Assembly: GCA_009778035.1 (NCBI GenBank) | Contig: WRKP01000013.1 | Span: 1-54,616 of the forward strand | From: Planctomycetaceae bacterium | GTDB lineage: Bacteria > Planctomycetota > Planctomycetia > Pirellulales > Thermoguttaceae | DNA length: 54,616 nt | Reading direction: 5' to 3' | Shown: one piece after another, positions 26,404 through 34,568 of the stretch | Numbering within the stretch: the stretch's first letter is position 1 | Layout of the letters: every line of letters starts with the position of its first letter | The notes under the pieces: generated by a model | What the model was told of the DNA's origin: nothing | Databases searched by the model: none | What the model saw: only the letters and a program-made list of their open reading frames with translations | Position numbers and translations under genes: made by a program

Positions 26404-26483
26404 TGTCATTCCGGCACAAGCCGGAATCCAGACATTGCGAGTGATGTCGGTTCCTCTGGGTCCCGGCTTTCGCCGGGATGACG
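26404..26483. repeat. Family-B palindromic element, full copy
   Basis: Begins TGTCATTCCGGCACAAGCCG and ends CGGCTTTCGCCGGGATGACG, with about 35 nt between the two hairpin halves. The inner part matches the copy at 48172-48251 in reverse orientation. It lies in the 144-bp gap between two convergent genes, the HD-GYP regulator and btaA, where it may also act as a terminator. Confidence 0.75.
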
Positions 26484-26530
26484 ATGGGGCCGGGATGACG
26501 ATTGTGAGGGTTCCGAACAAGTCCAACGGA

Positions 26531-27724
26531 TTACCCTCCTTTCAGATCCGCGATGTAAAAACTCCCGTAGGTATGCACGCGGTCGAGTTTATGCAACTGA
26601 GCCGCTCGTTCGGTATCGTATGTCAAAATCTCCCCCAACTGGGTTTCTCTGCCCTGATACTTGACCGGCACGGAATCAATGTACTCCGTCCGCAATCCGC
26701 CGCTCCGCCAAATGATCCGCGTGTTTTCCGCCGCACAACCCAATATCGCATCCCATTCCGATACCAACGCATCGTAAAGATGATACGAAAGCCAATCCAT
26801 ATGATCCAGTAAAACAAACCGCGAAATCTTGGCATCGCTTTTGCGTAAAAATCCTTCGACCGTATTGGAATGCACGCTGATCCGATCGACCAATCCGCCC
26901 TTCAATGCCTCAAAATTTTCGCGTTCCAGGTATTCTGGGCAACAACTCGGCGTGTAACACCCCGTCGCGTAGAGCCGCCAAAAATAATTATCCTTCGTCG
27001 GCAACGTCCCAAACACGGAATCGAGACAATCCTGCACAAACTTGACGACGCCCCCTTCATATTGCGTTTCGATTTGCTTGCGTTGCGATTTGGGCACACC
27101 GAGCAGCGAAAGCGTCGTGTCCCTATTCATAATGAACTTGACCTTGGGACTCCAAAGTTTATCGCGCAGCCGTTGCCAAATTTGGCGTTGCTCTTCCATC
27201 GTCTGTGCATTGAGGATTTCATGGACATCGGCCCGCATTTTGGCTTTGTCGATGATGCTATTCATCAGTCGGGCAAAAGCCCCGGTCGTACCGCAGAAAT
27301 AAAAACTTTTGCGTTTTCCGTCGAAATAGCGTCGGATGCGTCGATCCCAATACTTTTGCGACCAGGGCGACAAGTCTCGGCGTAGTTTGGCGTGGTAAAT
27401 GCTTTTAATGCCATTGAGTCGACCGTTGCCGAAAAGCATGAAAAAAGTTTCGTAATCGAGGTTGCGGATGCCGGATATTTTGAGTTCGAGCAGGGCATTT
27501 TGCCGGGGATTCATATCGACGGCATAGACATGATTGAGGCCGGTCAGGGCGTAGGAAAGGGCATTGCATCCGGCCGAGGTGATGACGAGCAGGTTGTCAT
27601 TTGGTGTCAATTCGAGGACTTGCTTATCAATTCTTGGGTCTTCCCAGCAGGTATTGTAAACGAGATTATTTCCGTGGACGAATCGAAAGACGCGACCGCT
27701 CATCCATTCGCTGATTTGTTGCAT
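26531..27724 (-). CDS. btaA: BtaA-like S-adenosylmethionine:diacylglycerol 3-amino-3-carboxypropyltransferase
   Basis: 397 residues of the DUF3419/BtaA family. Recognisable blocks: NNLVYNTCWEDPRIDKQVLE at the start, a SAM-binding region LLVITSAGCNALSYAL and VYAVDMNPRQNALLELKI, FFMLFGNGR, and near the end DHMDWLSYHL. BtaA moves the 3-amino-3-carboxypropyl group of SAM to diacylglycerol, the first step to the betaine lipid DGTS; BtaB then methylates the nitrogen three times. No btaB is next to it. Betaine lipids replace phospholipids under phosphate limitation in other bacteria. Divergent from the secreted GH-A gene. Confidence 0.88.
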   Translation of the reverse strand: MQQISEWMSGRVFRFVHGNNLVYNTCWEDPRIDKQVLELTPNDNLLVITSAGCNALSYALTGLNHVYAVDMNPRQNALLELKISGIRNLDYETFFMLFGNGRLNGIKSIYHAKLRRDLSPWSQKYWDRRIRRYFDGKRKSFYFCGTTGAFARLMNSIIDKAKMRADVHEILNAQTMEEQRQIWQRLRDKLWSPKVKFIMNRDTTLSLLGVPKSQRKQIETQYEGGVVKFVQDCLDSVFGTLPTKDNYFWRLYATGCYTPSCCPEYLERENFEALKGGLVDRISVHSNTVEGFLRKSDAKISRFVLLDHMDWLSYHLYDALVSEWDAILGCAAENTRIIWRSGGLRTEYIDSVPVKYQGRETQLGEILTYDTERAAQLHKLDRVHTYGSFYIADLKGG

Positions 27725-27800
27725 TTTTTGTATTCTGGGTATCTTGACCGTGTCAGTATTTTAACCGATACGGAGCGAAAGGACAAGCCGCTTGCCGTAC

Positions 27801-27829
27801 TTGATACGCTGCCGTAAGTTTTGTACAAT
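27801..27829 (+). promoter_or_regulatory. sigma70 promoter for the secreted GH-A enzyme
   Basis: TTGATA (27801-27806), 17 bp, TACAAT (27824-27829). An in-frame TTG at 27821 overlaps the -10, so ATG 27863 is preferred; it leaves a leader of about 27 nt without Shine-Dalgarno. Confidence 0.7.
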
Positions 27830-27862
27830 CGGCACATCTTGCCTTCTCTGAAATGCTCCAAA

Positions 27863-30514
27863 ATGCGATACTTGCCGCTTCTCTTTGCCCTGCTCGTTTG
27901 GCCAACCACAGCCCGTGCCGAACACGAATTTCCTCCCCTCTTTCCCTTCGTTATTTCGCACGACGCCCCGAATAATATCACGAACATCGCTGATTGGAAC
28001 CACGCACCCGCCGGGAAATACGGATTCATCCACGCCAAAGACGGTTCCTTCCATCACGAACAGGGGCGATTCCGAATTTGGGGGACAAATCTCTGCTTTT
28101 CCGCAAATTTTCCCGAAAAAGAGCAATCCGAAAAACTCGCCGCCCGCCTCGCTCGACTCGGATTCAACTGCGTCCGCCTCCATCATATGGACAGCCGAGA
28201 CATCTGGGGCGACAATCCCGAAACGCTCACAACCATAGATCCCGCCCAACTCGATCGACTCGATTACCTCATTTACAAACTCAAACTGCACGGCATCTAC
28301 GTCAACATAAACCTGCATGTTTCCCGAAAACTCGATGACCGCGATGGATTTCCCCACGCTGCCGAACGGCCTGATTACGATAAAGGGCTCAACAATTTCT
28401 ATCCGCCATTCATCGAATTGCAAAAAAAGTTTGCCCGAGACCTTTTGACGCACGTCAATCCGTACACTCAAACGGCATACTTCGAGGAGCCCGCCGTTGC
28501 CATGATCGAAATCAGTAATGAAAATTCCGTCGTCGAACAATGGGCCGCCGGGCGTAATTCCAAGTTGATGACCATGCCGGAGCCGTATATTACCGAATTC
28601 CAAAAACAATGGAACGACTTTTTGCAGCGTAAATACGGAACCGATGAAGCACTGCGTGCCGCCTGGCAATTCCATAACGAACCCCTCGGCAACGAAATGC
28701 TGCCCTGCAACATCGAAGCCGCCAACACCGAAGCGGAAAGATGGTATGCCGAAACCGATGAGGTGAGCATTTCTCGCAAACTCGCGTTGGCAAACGGTGT
28801 GTTCCGTTTTGAGATCGACAGGATGGGCAGGGAACCTTGGCGTCCGCAACTCATTTCGCGGCCGCACGCCTTTGAAAAAGGGAAACCGTATACATTTTCG
28901 ATCCAAGCCCGAGCGGATATGCCCGGCGAAGTGTCAATCGGGCCTCGAAAGGATGAAGACGATTACGGCAACCTCGGTTTTGCCGGAACTTTGCCGTTGA
29001 CAACGGATTGGCAAACGTTCACGTTTACGTTCATTCCCAAAGAGTCCAGTCAACGTGCCCGATTCGACATCGGAAATCTCGCCGAAAATTTTACGTATGA
29101 ATTTCGCAACTCGTCGCTCAAGCCGGGCGGAACCATCGGGCTGCCGGAAAGCATCACGCTCGCGGACGGAGCAATTCCGCTTATTAACCGCGACGGCCTC
29201 ACCGTTCCGATTGACCCGGCTGGCCAACCGTTGGCTCTGCCCAACGAAGCCCGAGATGATTTTTGCGAATTTCTGTTCGAAATTGAACGAACCTATTGGC
29301 TCGGAATGTACCGCTTCCTCAAAGACGACCTCCAAGTCCGGCAGCCCGTCAGCGGAACGCAACTTTATTACGGTTCGACGACCATCCAGGCGCAACTCGA
29401 TTACGTCGATGTGCATGCGTACTGGAATCATCCGCATTTTCCCGGCAGGCCTTGGGATATGAACGACTGGACGGTCAGCAATCGGGCATTGGTCAACGAA
29501 CTTGACCGGGAAATTTTCCCCCGGCTTGCAACGGCTCGGCCATTTGGCAAGCCTTATACGGTCAGCGAATTTGATGTTCCGTTTCCTAATCAGTATGCGG
29601 CGGAAGCGTTGCCGATGTTGGCAGCGTTTGGCCGATTTCAAGATTGGGACGGCATTTTCCATTTCGCGTATTCGCATAACCGGAATGCGTTGGAATCCCG
29701 TCGGATAACGGGCTTTTTCGATATGGTTGGACATACGGCCAAGTTGGTGCATCTTCCGGCATGCGTTGCGATGTTCGTCCGGGGCGATGTGGGAACTGGC
29801 GAATCGCTTGCGCTGGGAACATTCAATCCTGCAACGGAACTTGAACTTTTCCAACGGCAACTTGGCCCTTGGAACTTCAATTTCGGCGGGATTGGCTTGG
29901 ACCCGCGATTGGCTCTGTTTCACCGGACGGCACTCGATGTATCGGGAAATCATACGGTACAGCAACAGATTCCCGGGGTTCCCGCCGCGATTAGGCGATT
30001 TGGCAGGGGGTTTTCGTGGTTTCCAGGAAACACAGCGCTGGGAAGACCTGACCGCGGGGTGGCAATCACCACCGAAAATACGAAGGTTTTTACGGGATTT
30101 AACGGAAGCCGTATGGGACTGGGGCTCTCCGACGTAACGCTGCTTGTGGGCGAAACGCGGCTAAATTGGGCGACGATTTCGATGGTCTCAATGAATGGCA
30201 ACGGATTTGACCCGGCGAAATCGCAGGGCAAGCCGATTCGGATTTTGGTAGCGGCAACGGGTTTGGTAGAAAACAGTGATATGGAGTTGGAGCATCTTGA
30301 TGCCGTTCGGATCACGTATGGCAATCGGATTGGCAGCGAGCCGGTATTGTGTGAGGGAATACCTTTTGAGTTGCGATTTTTGCGGGCGGAGTCGATTTGT
30401 GTGTATCCTTTGGACGAGAGTGGCAACCGTCGGGAGCGGATTCAAGTGGAGGGCAACCGTGTTGAGTTGGGCCCGGAATATCAGACCGTTTGGTACGAGA
30501 TTGAGGTGCGGTGA
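27863..30514 (+). CDS. Secreted clan GH-A glycosidase with an inserted beta-sandwich module
   Basis: 883 residues with signal peptide MRYLPLLFALLVWPTTARAE. A TIM-barrel start is clear: GRFRIWGTNLCFSANFPEKE and LARLGFNCVRLHHMDSRDIW. The putative acid/base is Glu220 in MIEISNENS, and the nucleophile candidate is Glu569 in YTVSEFDVPFP. Between them (about residues 290-430) lies a module like a CBM4/9 beta-sandwich (KPYTFSIQARADMPGEVSIG, DWQTFTFTFIPKESSQRARF). This architecture is frequent in planctomycete GH5-related enzymes without known substrate. The C-terminal 200 residues look like an all-beta domain. The GH family number and the specificity are not decided. Confidence 0.8.
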   Translation: MRYLPLLFALLVWPTTARAEHEFPPLFPFVISHDAPNNITNIADWNHAPAGKYGFIHAKDGSFHHEQGRFRIWGTNLCFSANFPEKEQSEKLAARLARLGFNCVRLHHMDSRDIWGDNPETLTTIDPAQLDRLDYLIYKLKLHGIYVNINLHVSRKLDDRDGFPHAAERPDYDKGLNNFYPPFIELQKKFARDLLTHVNPYTQTAYFEEPAVAMIEISNENSVVEQWAAGRNSKLMTMPEPYITEFQKQWNDFLQRKYGTDEALRAAWQFHNEPLGNEMLPCNIEAANTEAERWYAETDEVSISRKLALANGVFRFEIDRMGREPWRPQLISRPHAFEKGKPYTFSIQARADMPGEVSIGPRKDEDDYGNLGFAGTLPLTTDWQTFTFTFIPKESSQRARFDIGNLAENFTYEFRNSSLKPGGTIGLPESITLADGAIPLINRDGLTVPIDPAGQPLALPNEARDDFCEFLFEIERTYWLGMYRFLKDDLQVRQPVSGTQLYYGSTTIQAQLDYVDVHAYWNHPHFPGRPWDMNDWTVSNRALVNELDREIFPRLATARPFGKPYTVSEFDVPFPNQYAAEALPMLAAFGRFQDWDGIFHFAYSHNRNALESRRITGFFDMVGHTAKLVHLPACVAMFVRGDVGTGESLALGTFNPATELELFQRQLGPWNFNFGGIGLDPRLALFHRTALDVSGNHTVQQQIPGVPAAIRRFGRGFSWFPGNTALGRPDRGVAITTENTKVFTGFNGSRMGLGLSDVTLLVGETRLNWATISMVSMNGNGFDPAKSQGKPIRILVAATGLVENSDMELEHLDAVRITYGNRIGSEPVLCEGIPFELRFLRAESICVYPLDESGNRRERIQVEGNRVELGPEYQTVWYEIEVR

Positions 30515-30605
30515 TGAGAGGATAGCTGTTTCTGGACCTTTTCGCTGGGGGCTCACGCCCTGCGATGCCCCTAGAGCGAGTTTCAAATTGCTCTGGACGC
30601 GTTTT

Positions 30606-30685
30606 CGTCATCCCGGCGCAAGCCGGGAACCAGGGAATAGGTATGCACGCCGCTCGGCTGGATTCCGGCGTGCGCCGGAATGACG
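30606..30685. repeat. Family-B palindromic element, full copy
   Basis: CGTCATCCCGGCGCAAGCCG at the left and GGCGTGCGCCGGAATGACG at the right, with the conserved inner core (GCATGCACGCCGCTCGGCTGG-like). It lies between the convergent GH-A and nth genes. A family-A-like half (GCTGGGGGCTCACGCCC) sits just upstream at about 30544-30560. Confidence 0.75.
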
Positions 30686-30717
30686 ATTTTTTGTCCAAAG
30701 CAATTTGAAATATGCCC

Positions 30718-31341
30718 CTAACGCTTTGCCGGACAATCCTTTGCCACAGGACAGTCGGCACATCGCGGTTTTCGGGCATTGCAAACCCGTCGGCCATGAA
30801 AAACCAACGCATGGCCCAGTGCCGACCAGTCGGACTGCGGAATCAGTTGCATCAATTCCTGCTCAACCTTTTCCGGCGTTTTGCCCTGGGCCAAGCCAAG
30901 CCGACGGGACACTCGGAAAACATGCGTGTCAACAACGACGCCTTCGTTCTTGCCGAATATATTGCTCAATATGACGTTGGCCGTCTTGCGGCCAATGCCG
31001 GGCAGGGTGATGAGTTGCTCCATCGTGTCGGGAACATCGCCATCGAACCGCTCGATGATTTCCCGACAGGCATTTTGAATGTTTTTTGCCTTATTGCGGA
31101 AAAATCCCGTCGATCGGATCGCGTCTTCCAAACGTTCGAGGGGAACGTTTGCATAATCGTGCAGCGTGGGGAATTGCTTGAACAATTTCGGCGTAACTTG
31201 ATTGACGCGGACGTCGGTACACTGGGCGGAGAGAATGGTTGCGACCATTAACTCCAGCGGCGAATGGAAATCCAACGCACATGCCGCATCGGGATACGAC
31301 TTTTTCAATACAGCCAAAATTCGTTTTGCGTGTTGGGGCAT
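30718..31341 (-). CDS. nth: Endonuclease III
   Basis: 207 residues from ATG 31341 (MPQHAKRILAVL). A bifunctional DNA glycosylase/AP lyase for oxidised pyrimidines in base excision repair. The helix-hairpin-helix is LPGIGRKTANVIL with the catalytic Lys, the catalytic Asp is in VVVDTHVFRVSRR, and the [4Fe-4S] loop is a C-X6-C-X2-C-X5-C near the C-terminus (CNARKPRCADCPVAKDC). The length is normal for the family. An upstream in-frame start adds 10 residues without family similarity and was not used. Confidence 0.96.
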   Translation of the reverse strand: MPQHAKRILAVLKKSYPDAACALDFHSPLELMVATILSAQCTDVRVNQVTPKLFKQFPTLHDYANVPLERLEDAIRSTGFFRNKAKNIQNACREIIERFDGDVPDTMEQLITLPGIGRKTANVILSNIFGKNEGVVVDTHVFRVSRRLGLAQGKTPEKVEQELMQLIPQSDWSALGHALVFHGRRVCNARKPRCADCPVAKDCPAKR

Positions 31342-31449
31342 GAAAATCGAGTTTCTTGCAAGAGTGTACACGGCGAAGGAAAATCGCTACGCGAACGGCA
31401 CCAGTTTAATCGGTTTTTTTCAATTTGTCCACAAGACCCGTTCGGAAAC

Positions 31450-31480
31450 CGTCATTCCGGCTTGCGCAATGCCTGTGCAT
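31450..31480. repeat. Family-B partial element overlapping a promoter
   Basis: CGTCATTCCGGCTTGCGCAA followed by TGCCTGTGCAT: an internally shortened family-B copy. It supplies the TTGCGC that serves as the -35 box of the next gene. Confidence 0.6.
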
Positions 31481-31490
31481 AAGATATAAT
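31462..31490 (+). promoter_or_regulatory. sigma70 promoter, repeat-derived -35, leaderless start
   Basis: TTGCGC (31462-31467), 17 bp, TATAAT (31485-31490). ATG 31498 is 8 nt after the -10, so the transcript should start at or next to the start codon. An ATG at 31489 overlaps the -10 and is rejected. Confidence 0.65.
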
Positions 31491-31497
31491 GCAGAGC

Positions 31498-32949
31498 ATG
31501 AGCAAAACGCAGCGAATTTATCTGTCGGGAACGATCATCACCCTCCTGGTGCTGTTCTACGTTTACTCCTCGTTATCTTCCCGGCCAGCCCGTACGCCCC
31601 GATTCGACGTTCCCTTTGACCGATTCACCGGAGCAGAACAACTGCGATCCGCACGGTCGCCGGAACTCATCGAAGAAGTTAGAAAACTCATCGAACAAAA
31701 CGGTTTACCCGTCGATGTTTTTCACGGACTCGCCGCAACTTCCGAAGAAGACATACTTTGGCAACAAGAACTGCAACAAAACAACATTGCAGCCACTCTC
31801 CATGAGTATTTTGAAACATACTATAGGCCCGATCCCCGTAATGAACTCATACCGCTTCGGGATGACTTGCAAAAACTTTGGGAAGCAAGCCCGATCGGTG
31901 CTTGGCACGTCGATTGGGGAACTAATCCGGTCGGAGTTTTGGACATTGATGCAGAAAAACTCAACAACACTCGGCAAATGTCCCTGCAATTTGAAGCAGC
32001 ACTCTATTCCATCCGCAATAAGTTAGACCAACCTGGGACGATTTTTTATTACGTTTTTGAACGTGAGGCGGATGCGGCTTCTTATACCGGAACGACCGTG
32101 AACACGCTGGCCTCAAAGTATCTTGCCGATTATGCGCTGCTGGAAGAATACGATGTCGCGCTCGCCCTGCTTGCAGGAGATATTGATGACGCCATCGACT
32201 CTTTGGCTTATATGTTCCGAATCGCTTATTTAGCCTCGCGGCTCGAAGATGTTGGAACCCGGGCTGATTCTGTCATCGTGCGTCTCAGGGCTTATGATGT
32301 CATGCAACGGGTAATCCTTGACCCGAAATTTGAAAGACGGCACATGACCCTATTGCGAAATATACTTACAGAACAATACCAAAATTGGAATCCAGAACAT
32401 ATGACCTGGTTCGGAGACAGAGCCGCCGGACTTATGATGTACCGCCGGATTATGATAGGTGGACCGCTCGACGCATTGGAACAAAACGACATTGATGAAC
32501 TGGAAGGACGCGGGTTGATGCTTACATTCAACAGAAATTTTCGCCAAAATCATGAACAAGACACGGCATTTTATCTTCAGACAATGCAAAAGGTGTTAGA
32601 TATTAGCCAAAAACCTTATGTAAACCGAATTGATGTATTGAATCAAATCAATCGGGAACTGCAAGTGAGGCGGGACACATACAACGACTCGGGCATTTCC
32701 ACTGAACCTGTTGTTGCGAGTATACTGCTTCGTGATGTGGATCGTTTGATGTATCTTTTTGCACAGGACCAATCCGCATTGACTCGTGCATTGGTAGCGA
32801 TGCTCCATTCGTTGGGACAGCGAAACACGAGCGGATACCGGAATCCGTTTACGAATGAGCCGTATGCCGTCCGCCAGGTTGATGGTTTTTTTAGCATAGA
32901 AGTACCGGAGTTGCCGCGTCCGTTTAGGGTTCCGATTTTTGTCGAATAA
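31498..32949 (+). CDS. Membrane-anchored protein of unknown function
   Basis: 483 residues with an N-terminal anchor (IYLSGTIITLLVLFYVYSSL, residues 7-26) and a large, mainly helical extracytoplasmic part. Landmarks with no known meaning include SPIGAWHVDWGTNPVGVLDI, YDVALALLAGDIDDAIDSLA, and a C-terminal segment GQRNTSGYRNPFTNEPYAVR. The helical stretches recall repeat proteins such as TPR, but no clear TPR consensus is visible. It appears to be a planctomycete-type orphan. The start at ATG 31498 is supported by the promoter position. Its neighbour downstream is an AtpZ-like gene with its own promoter. Confidence 0.75.
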   Translation: MSKTQRIYLSGTIITLLVLFYVYSSLSSRPARTPRFDVPFDRFTGAEQLRSARSPELIEEVRKLIEQNGLPVDVFHGLAATSEEDILWQQELQQNNIAATLHEYFETYYRPDPRNELIPLRDDLQKLWEASPIGAWHVDWGTNPVGVLDIDAEKLNNTRQMSLQFEAALYSIRNKLDQPGTIFYYVFEREADAASYTGTTVNTLASKYLADYALLEEYDVALALLAGDIDDAIDSLAYMFRIAYLASRLEDVGTRADSVIVRLRAYDVMQRVILDPKFERRHMTLLRNILTEQYQNWNPEHMTWFGDRAAGLMMYRRIMIGGPLDALEQNDIDELEGRGLMLTFNRNFRQNHEQDTAFYLQTMQKVLDISQKPYVNRIDVLNQINRELQVRRDTYNDSGISTEPVVASILLRDVDRLMYLFAQDQSALTRALVAMLHSLGQRNTSGYRNPFTNEPYAVRQVDGFFSIEVPELPRPFRVPIFVE

Positions 32950-32989
32950 GCACTCCGCTCTTGCGATCGACGCTCCCAATCTGTTCCCG

Positions 32990-33018
32990 TTGACACTCCA
33001 ATCGGTCAAATATACAAT
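32990..33018 (+). promoter_or_regulatory. Consensus sigma70 promoter, leaderless AtpZ-like gene
   Basis: TTGACA (32990-32995), 17 bp, TACAAT (33013-33018). ATG 33025 begins 7 nt after the -10, the expected transcription start, so no room remains for a ribosome-binding site. Confidence 0.75.
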
Positions 33019-33024
33019 GGCACC

Positions 33025-33237
33025 ATGTCAGACGAATCCGGCGATGAATCTTTTCGATCCCTTATGTTTCAGTGGTCCGCTCGGGCTTCGGTCATCGCAA
33101 TCGGAATGGTGATTCCGACAATCATCGGCGTTGGACTTGATCGGCTTTTTGGAACCGTCGTTCTGTTTGCGGTGATTGGAGTCATCATCGGAATGGCCTC
33201 GGGATTTTGGCAACTGATACGCATTGCCAGTAAGTGA
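33025..33237 (+). CDS. AtpZ/AtpI-like two-helix membrane protein
   Basis: 70 residues with two transmembrane segments (about 17-37 and 42-65), a Gly-rich first helix (IAIGMVIPTIIGVGLDRLFG), and the short Asp-Arg turn typical of AtpZ-type proteins (putative F0F1-ATPase subunit). AtpZ/AtpI form a Mg2+/Ca2+-linked accessory of ATP synthase and usually precede atpB. Here no atp gene follows: after the stop there is only a short hydrophobic remnant and a family-B half. The operon therefore seems broken or the gene relocated. Predicted leaderless. Confidence 0.65.
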   Translation: MSDESGDESFRSLMFQWSARASVIAIGMVIPTIIGVGLDRLFGTVVLFAVIGVIIGMASGFWQLIRIASK

Positions 33238-33370
33238 GTTTGTAAATTATCAAATATGAATCCATTAACATTTTGGGAATTGCTGCCGTTTTGGCCGGTT
33301 TTATCCTTGCGGCATGGTGTGCCAGATAGAGCAACAGACTGAAACGACAGGGCGAATCATCCCAAATGGG
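33238..33370 (+). other. Short hydrophobic coding remnant after the AtpZ-like gene
   Basis: From ATG 33256 a 26-codon frame reads MNPLTFWELLPFWPVLSLRH and soon stops. In another frame, INILGIAAVLAGFILAAWCA reads as a transmembrane helix without a start codon. Either could be the remains of the next atp-operon gene or chance. I do not call a gene. Confidence 0.25.
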
Positions 33371-33661
33371 TCAGGAATCGCTTCCGTCCTTCCGGCACCA
33401 GCCGGAATCCAGAGGCACGGAGTCAATATAAAACGTATCAGGACAGAGGTCTTGCTCGTTAGGCCAAACAACGGTGCCGAGGTCAGGACGCGCCTGCGAA
33501 AAGTAATCCCAATCACGCAACTCTTCAAACCAAGGACTACGTCCGATGTATGGATTCATATCAAACTTCTTTTTTTCGCCGTTCTCAAAGGTCAGCGTGA
33601 GCGTGAAGTCGGGATGTGGGATGACCTCAACAACGTCGGGACTTATTTCTGTCGATAACAT
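33371..33661 (-). CDS. DUF2442 protein with a repeat-encoded C-terminus
   Basis: 96 residues. The DUF2442 fold is visible as VVEVIPHPDFTLTLTFENGE, KKFDMNPYIGRSPWFEELRD and DWDYFSQARPDLGTVVWPNE followed by DLCPDTFY. Function is not established; DUF2442 genes often pair with DUF4160 genes and are discussed as toxin-antitoxin-like modules. The last 13 residues (LDSGWCRKDGSDS) are encoded by a family-B half element (33385-33412), which also brings the stop codon, so the original C-terminus has been replaced. Starts 11 nt after the DUF4160 stop. Confidence 0.8.
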   Translation of the reverse strand: MLSTEISPDVVEVIPHPDFTLTLTFENGEKKKFDMNPYIGRSPWFEELRDWDYFSQARPDLGTVVWPNEQDLCPDTFYIDSVPLDSGWCRKDGSDS

Positions 33662-33672
33662 CGTTTTGTTCC

Positions 33673-33942
33673 TTATCGTAGGGGTTCAATTTTCGGCGGG
33701 TCGATACCATTAACCGCTAAATTCCAACACTGCATCAGTTCGTCCTCATGAATGTCAATCCATGTTTGAACCATTCTCAATTTTTTCGAGGGGAGATTAC
33801 CGGCAAGCAATTCACCGTCTGGAAGCGAAAAGACCGCTTTGTCATTTTGATACCGTGCATGGATATGCGGCAGATGATGTTTCTTGTTATCGAGAGTATA
33901 CATCATCACCTTGATTCCGTAAAACGATGCCAGTTCCGGCAT
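33673..33942 (-). CDS. DUF4160 protein
   Basis: 89 residues: MPELASFYGIKVMMYTLDNK, then HHLPHIHARYQNDKAVFSLP and DGELLAGNLPSKKLRMVQTW with IDIHEDELMQCWN. This is the compact DUF4160 family. Its HHLPHIHA histidine cluster is conserved and could bind metal, but no activity is established. GAGGA lies 8 nt before ATG 33942, one of the few good ribosome sites in the window. It forms a two-gene operon with DUF2442; the ribosome site and pairing fit a small mobile module. Confidence 0.85.
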   Translation of the reverse strand: MPELASFYGIKVMMYTLDNKKHHLPHIHARYQNDKAVFSLPDGELLAGNLPSKKLRMVQTWIDIHEDELMQCWNLAVNGIDPPKIEPLR

Positions 33943-33960
33943 AAAATTTTCCTCTACTAT

Positions 33961-34422
33961 TCAGCAGGTTATGTACATTGTATCGTCTTCCGTTTCTTTT
34001 GCCAGCCAACGGGCGATGAGAAACTGCGGAATCAGACAGTATCCCAAAAACCAAAAACCGAGGAACAACGACGCAAGGAAAGGGAAATGCAACAATAGAT
34101 GTGCGAGGAGCATACAAATATACAACAACAAGCAACCGACACCGCCGTAAACTTTTATCCAAGTCGGCATCATTTTGGAGTAGCAAAGAATATGACACGT
34201 TCCTATCGCCGATCCCAGTGACATACACACACCCGCGGCGGTGAACAGAGCAATACCATCCTGCCAGCCCAGACCATTGGGAATGAGAGCACCAAACAAA
34301 GGAAATGCTTGTATGAGAAAACCCAGTACCGCTATGCACAGTCCTACGATCTGGACGGCGACAAGTATCCACAACTGCTGGGCAGACGATTTTCGGTCAA
34401 GGGAAACGACGGAATCAGTCAT
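33961..34422 (-). CDS. Four-helix integral membrane protein, unknown
   Basis: 153 residues from ATG 34422 (MTDSVVSLDRKSSAQQLWIL). Four hydrophobic segments (about 18-40, 53-75, 88-110, 113-140) separated by short loops. No motif of a known transporter or enzyme family is visible. A longer in-frame start at 34587 would translate straight through a family-B repeat (SVIPAQAGIQ, the usual read-through of that repeat) and is rejected. A TACAAT box upstream of the gene abuts the repeat. Confidence 0.65.
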   Translation of the reverse strand: MTDSVVSLDRKSSAQQLWILVAVQIVGLCIAVLGFLIQAFPLFGALIPNGLGWQDGIALFTAAGVCMSLGSAIGTCHILCYSKMMPTWIKVYGGVGCLLLYICMLLAHLLLHFPFLASLFLGFWFLGYCLIPQFLIARWLAKETEDDTMYITC

Positions 34423-34468
34423 CGGTTTGCGAAAACAAAGCACTCCCCCCACCACATTGTAGCAGAAT

Positions 34469-34537
34469 CGTCCTTCCGGCACCAGCCGAGCGGCGTGCAT
34501 GCCGTTTCCCTGGATCCCGGCTTGCGCCGGGATGACG
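34469..34537. repeat. Family-B palindromic element, slightly shortened copy
   Basis: Left half CGTCCTTCCGGCACCAGCCG and right half GGATCCCGGCTTGCGCCGGG followed by ATGACG. It lies between the hydF stop (34569) and the four-helix membrane protein promoter region. Confidence 0.7.
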
Positions 34538-34568
34538 GAGCGGCATCCAGACCAATTCTGAATGTGCT

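Noticed and set aside
27761-29965. Two long minus-strand frames opposite the secreted GH-A gene
   Set aside because: The sense strand has signal peptide, catalytic motifs and a promoter; the antisense products show no family features.
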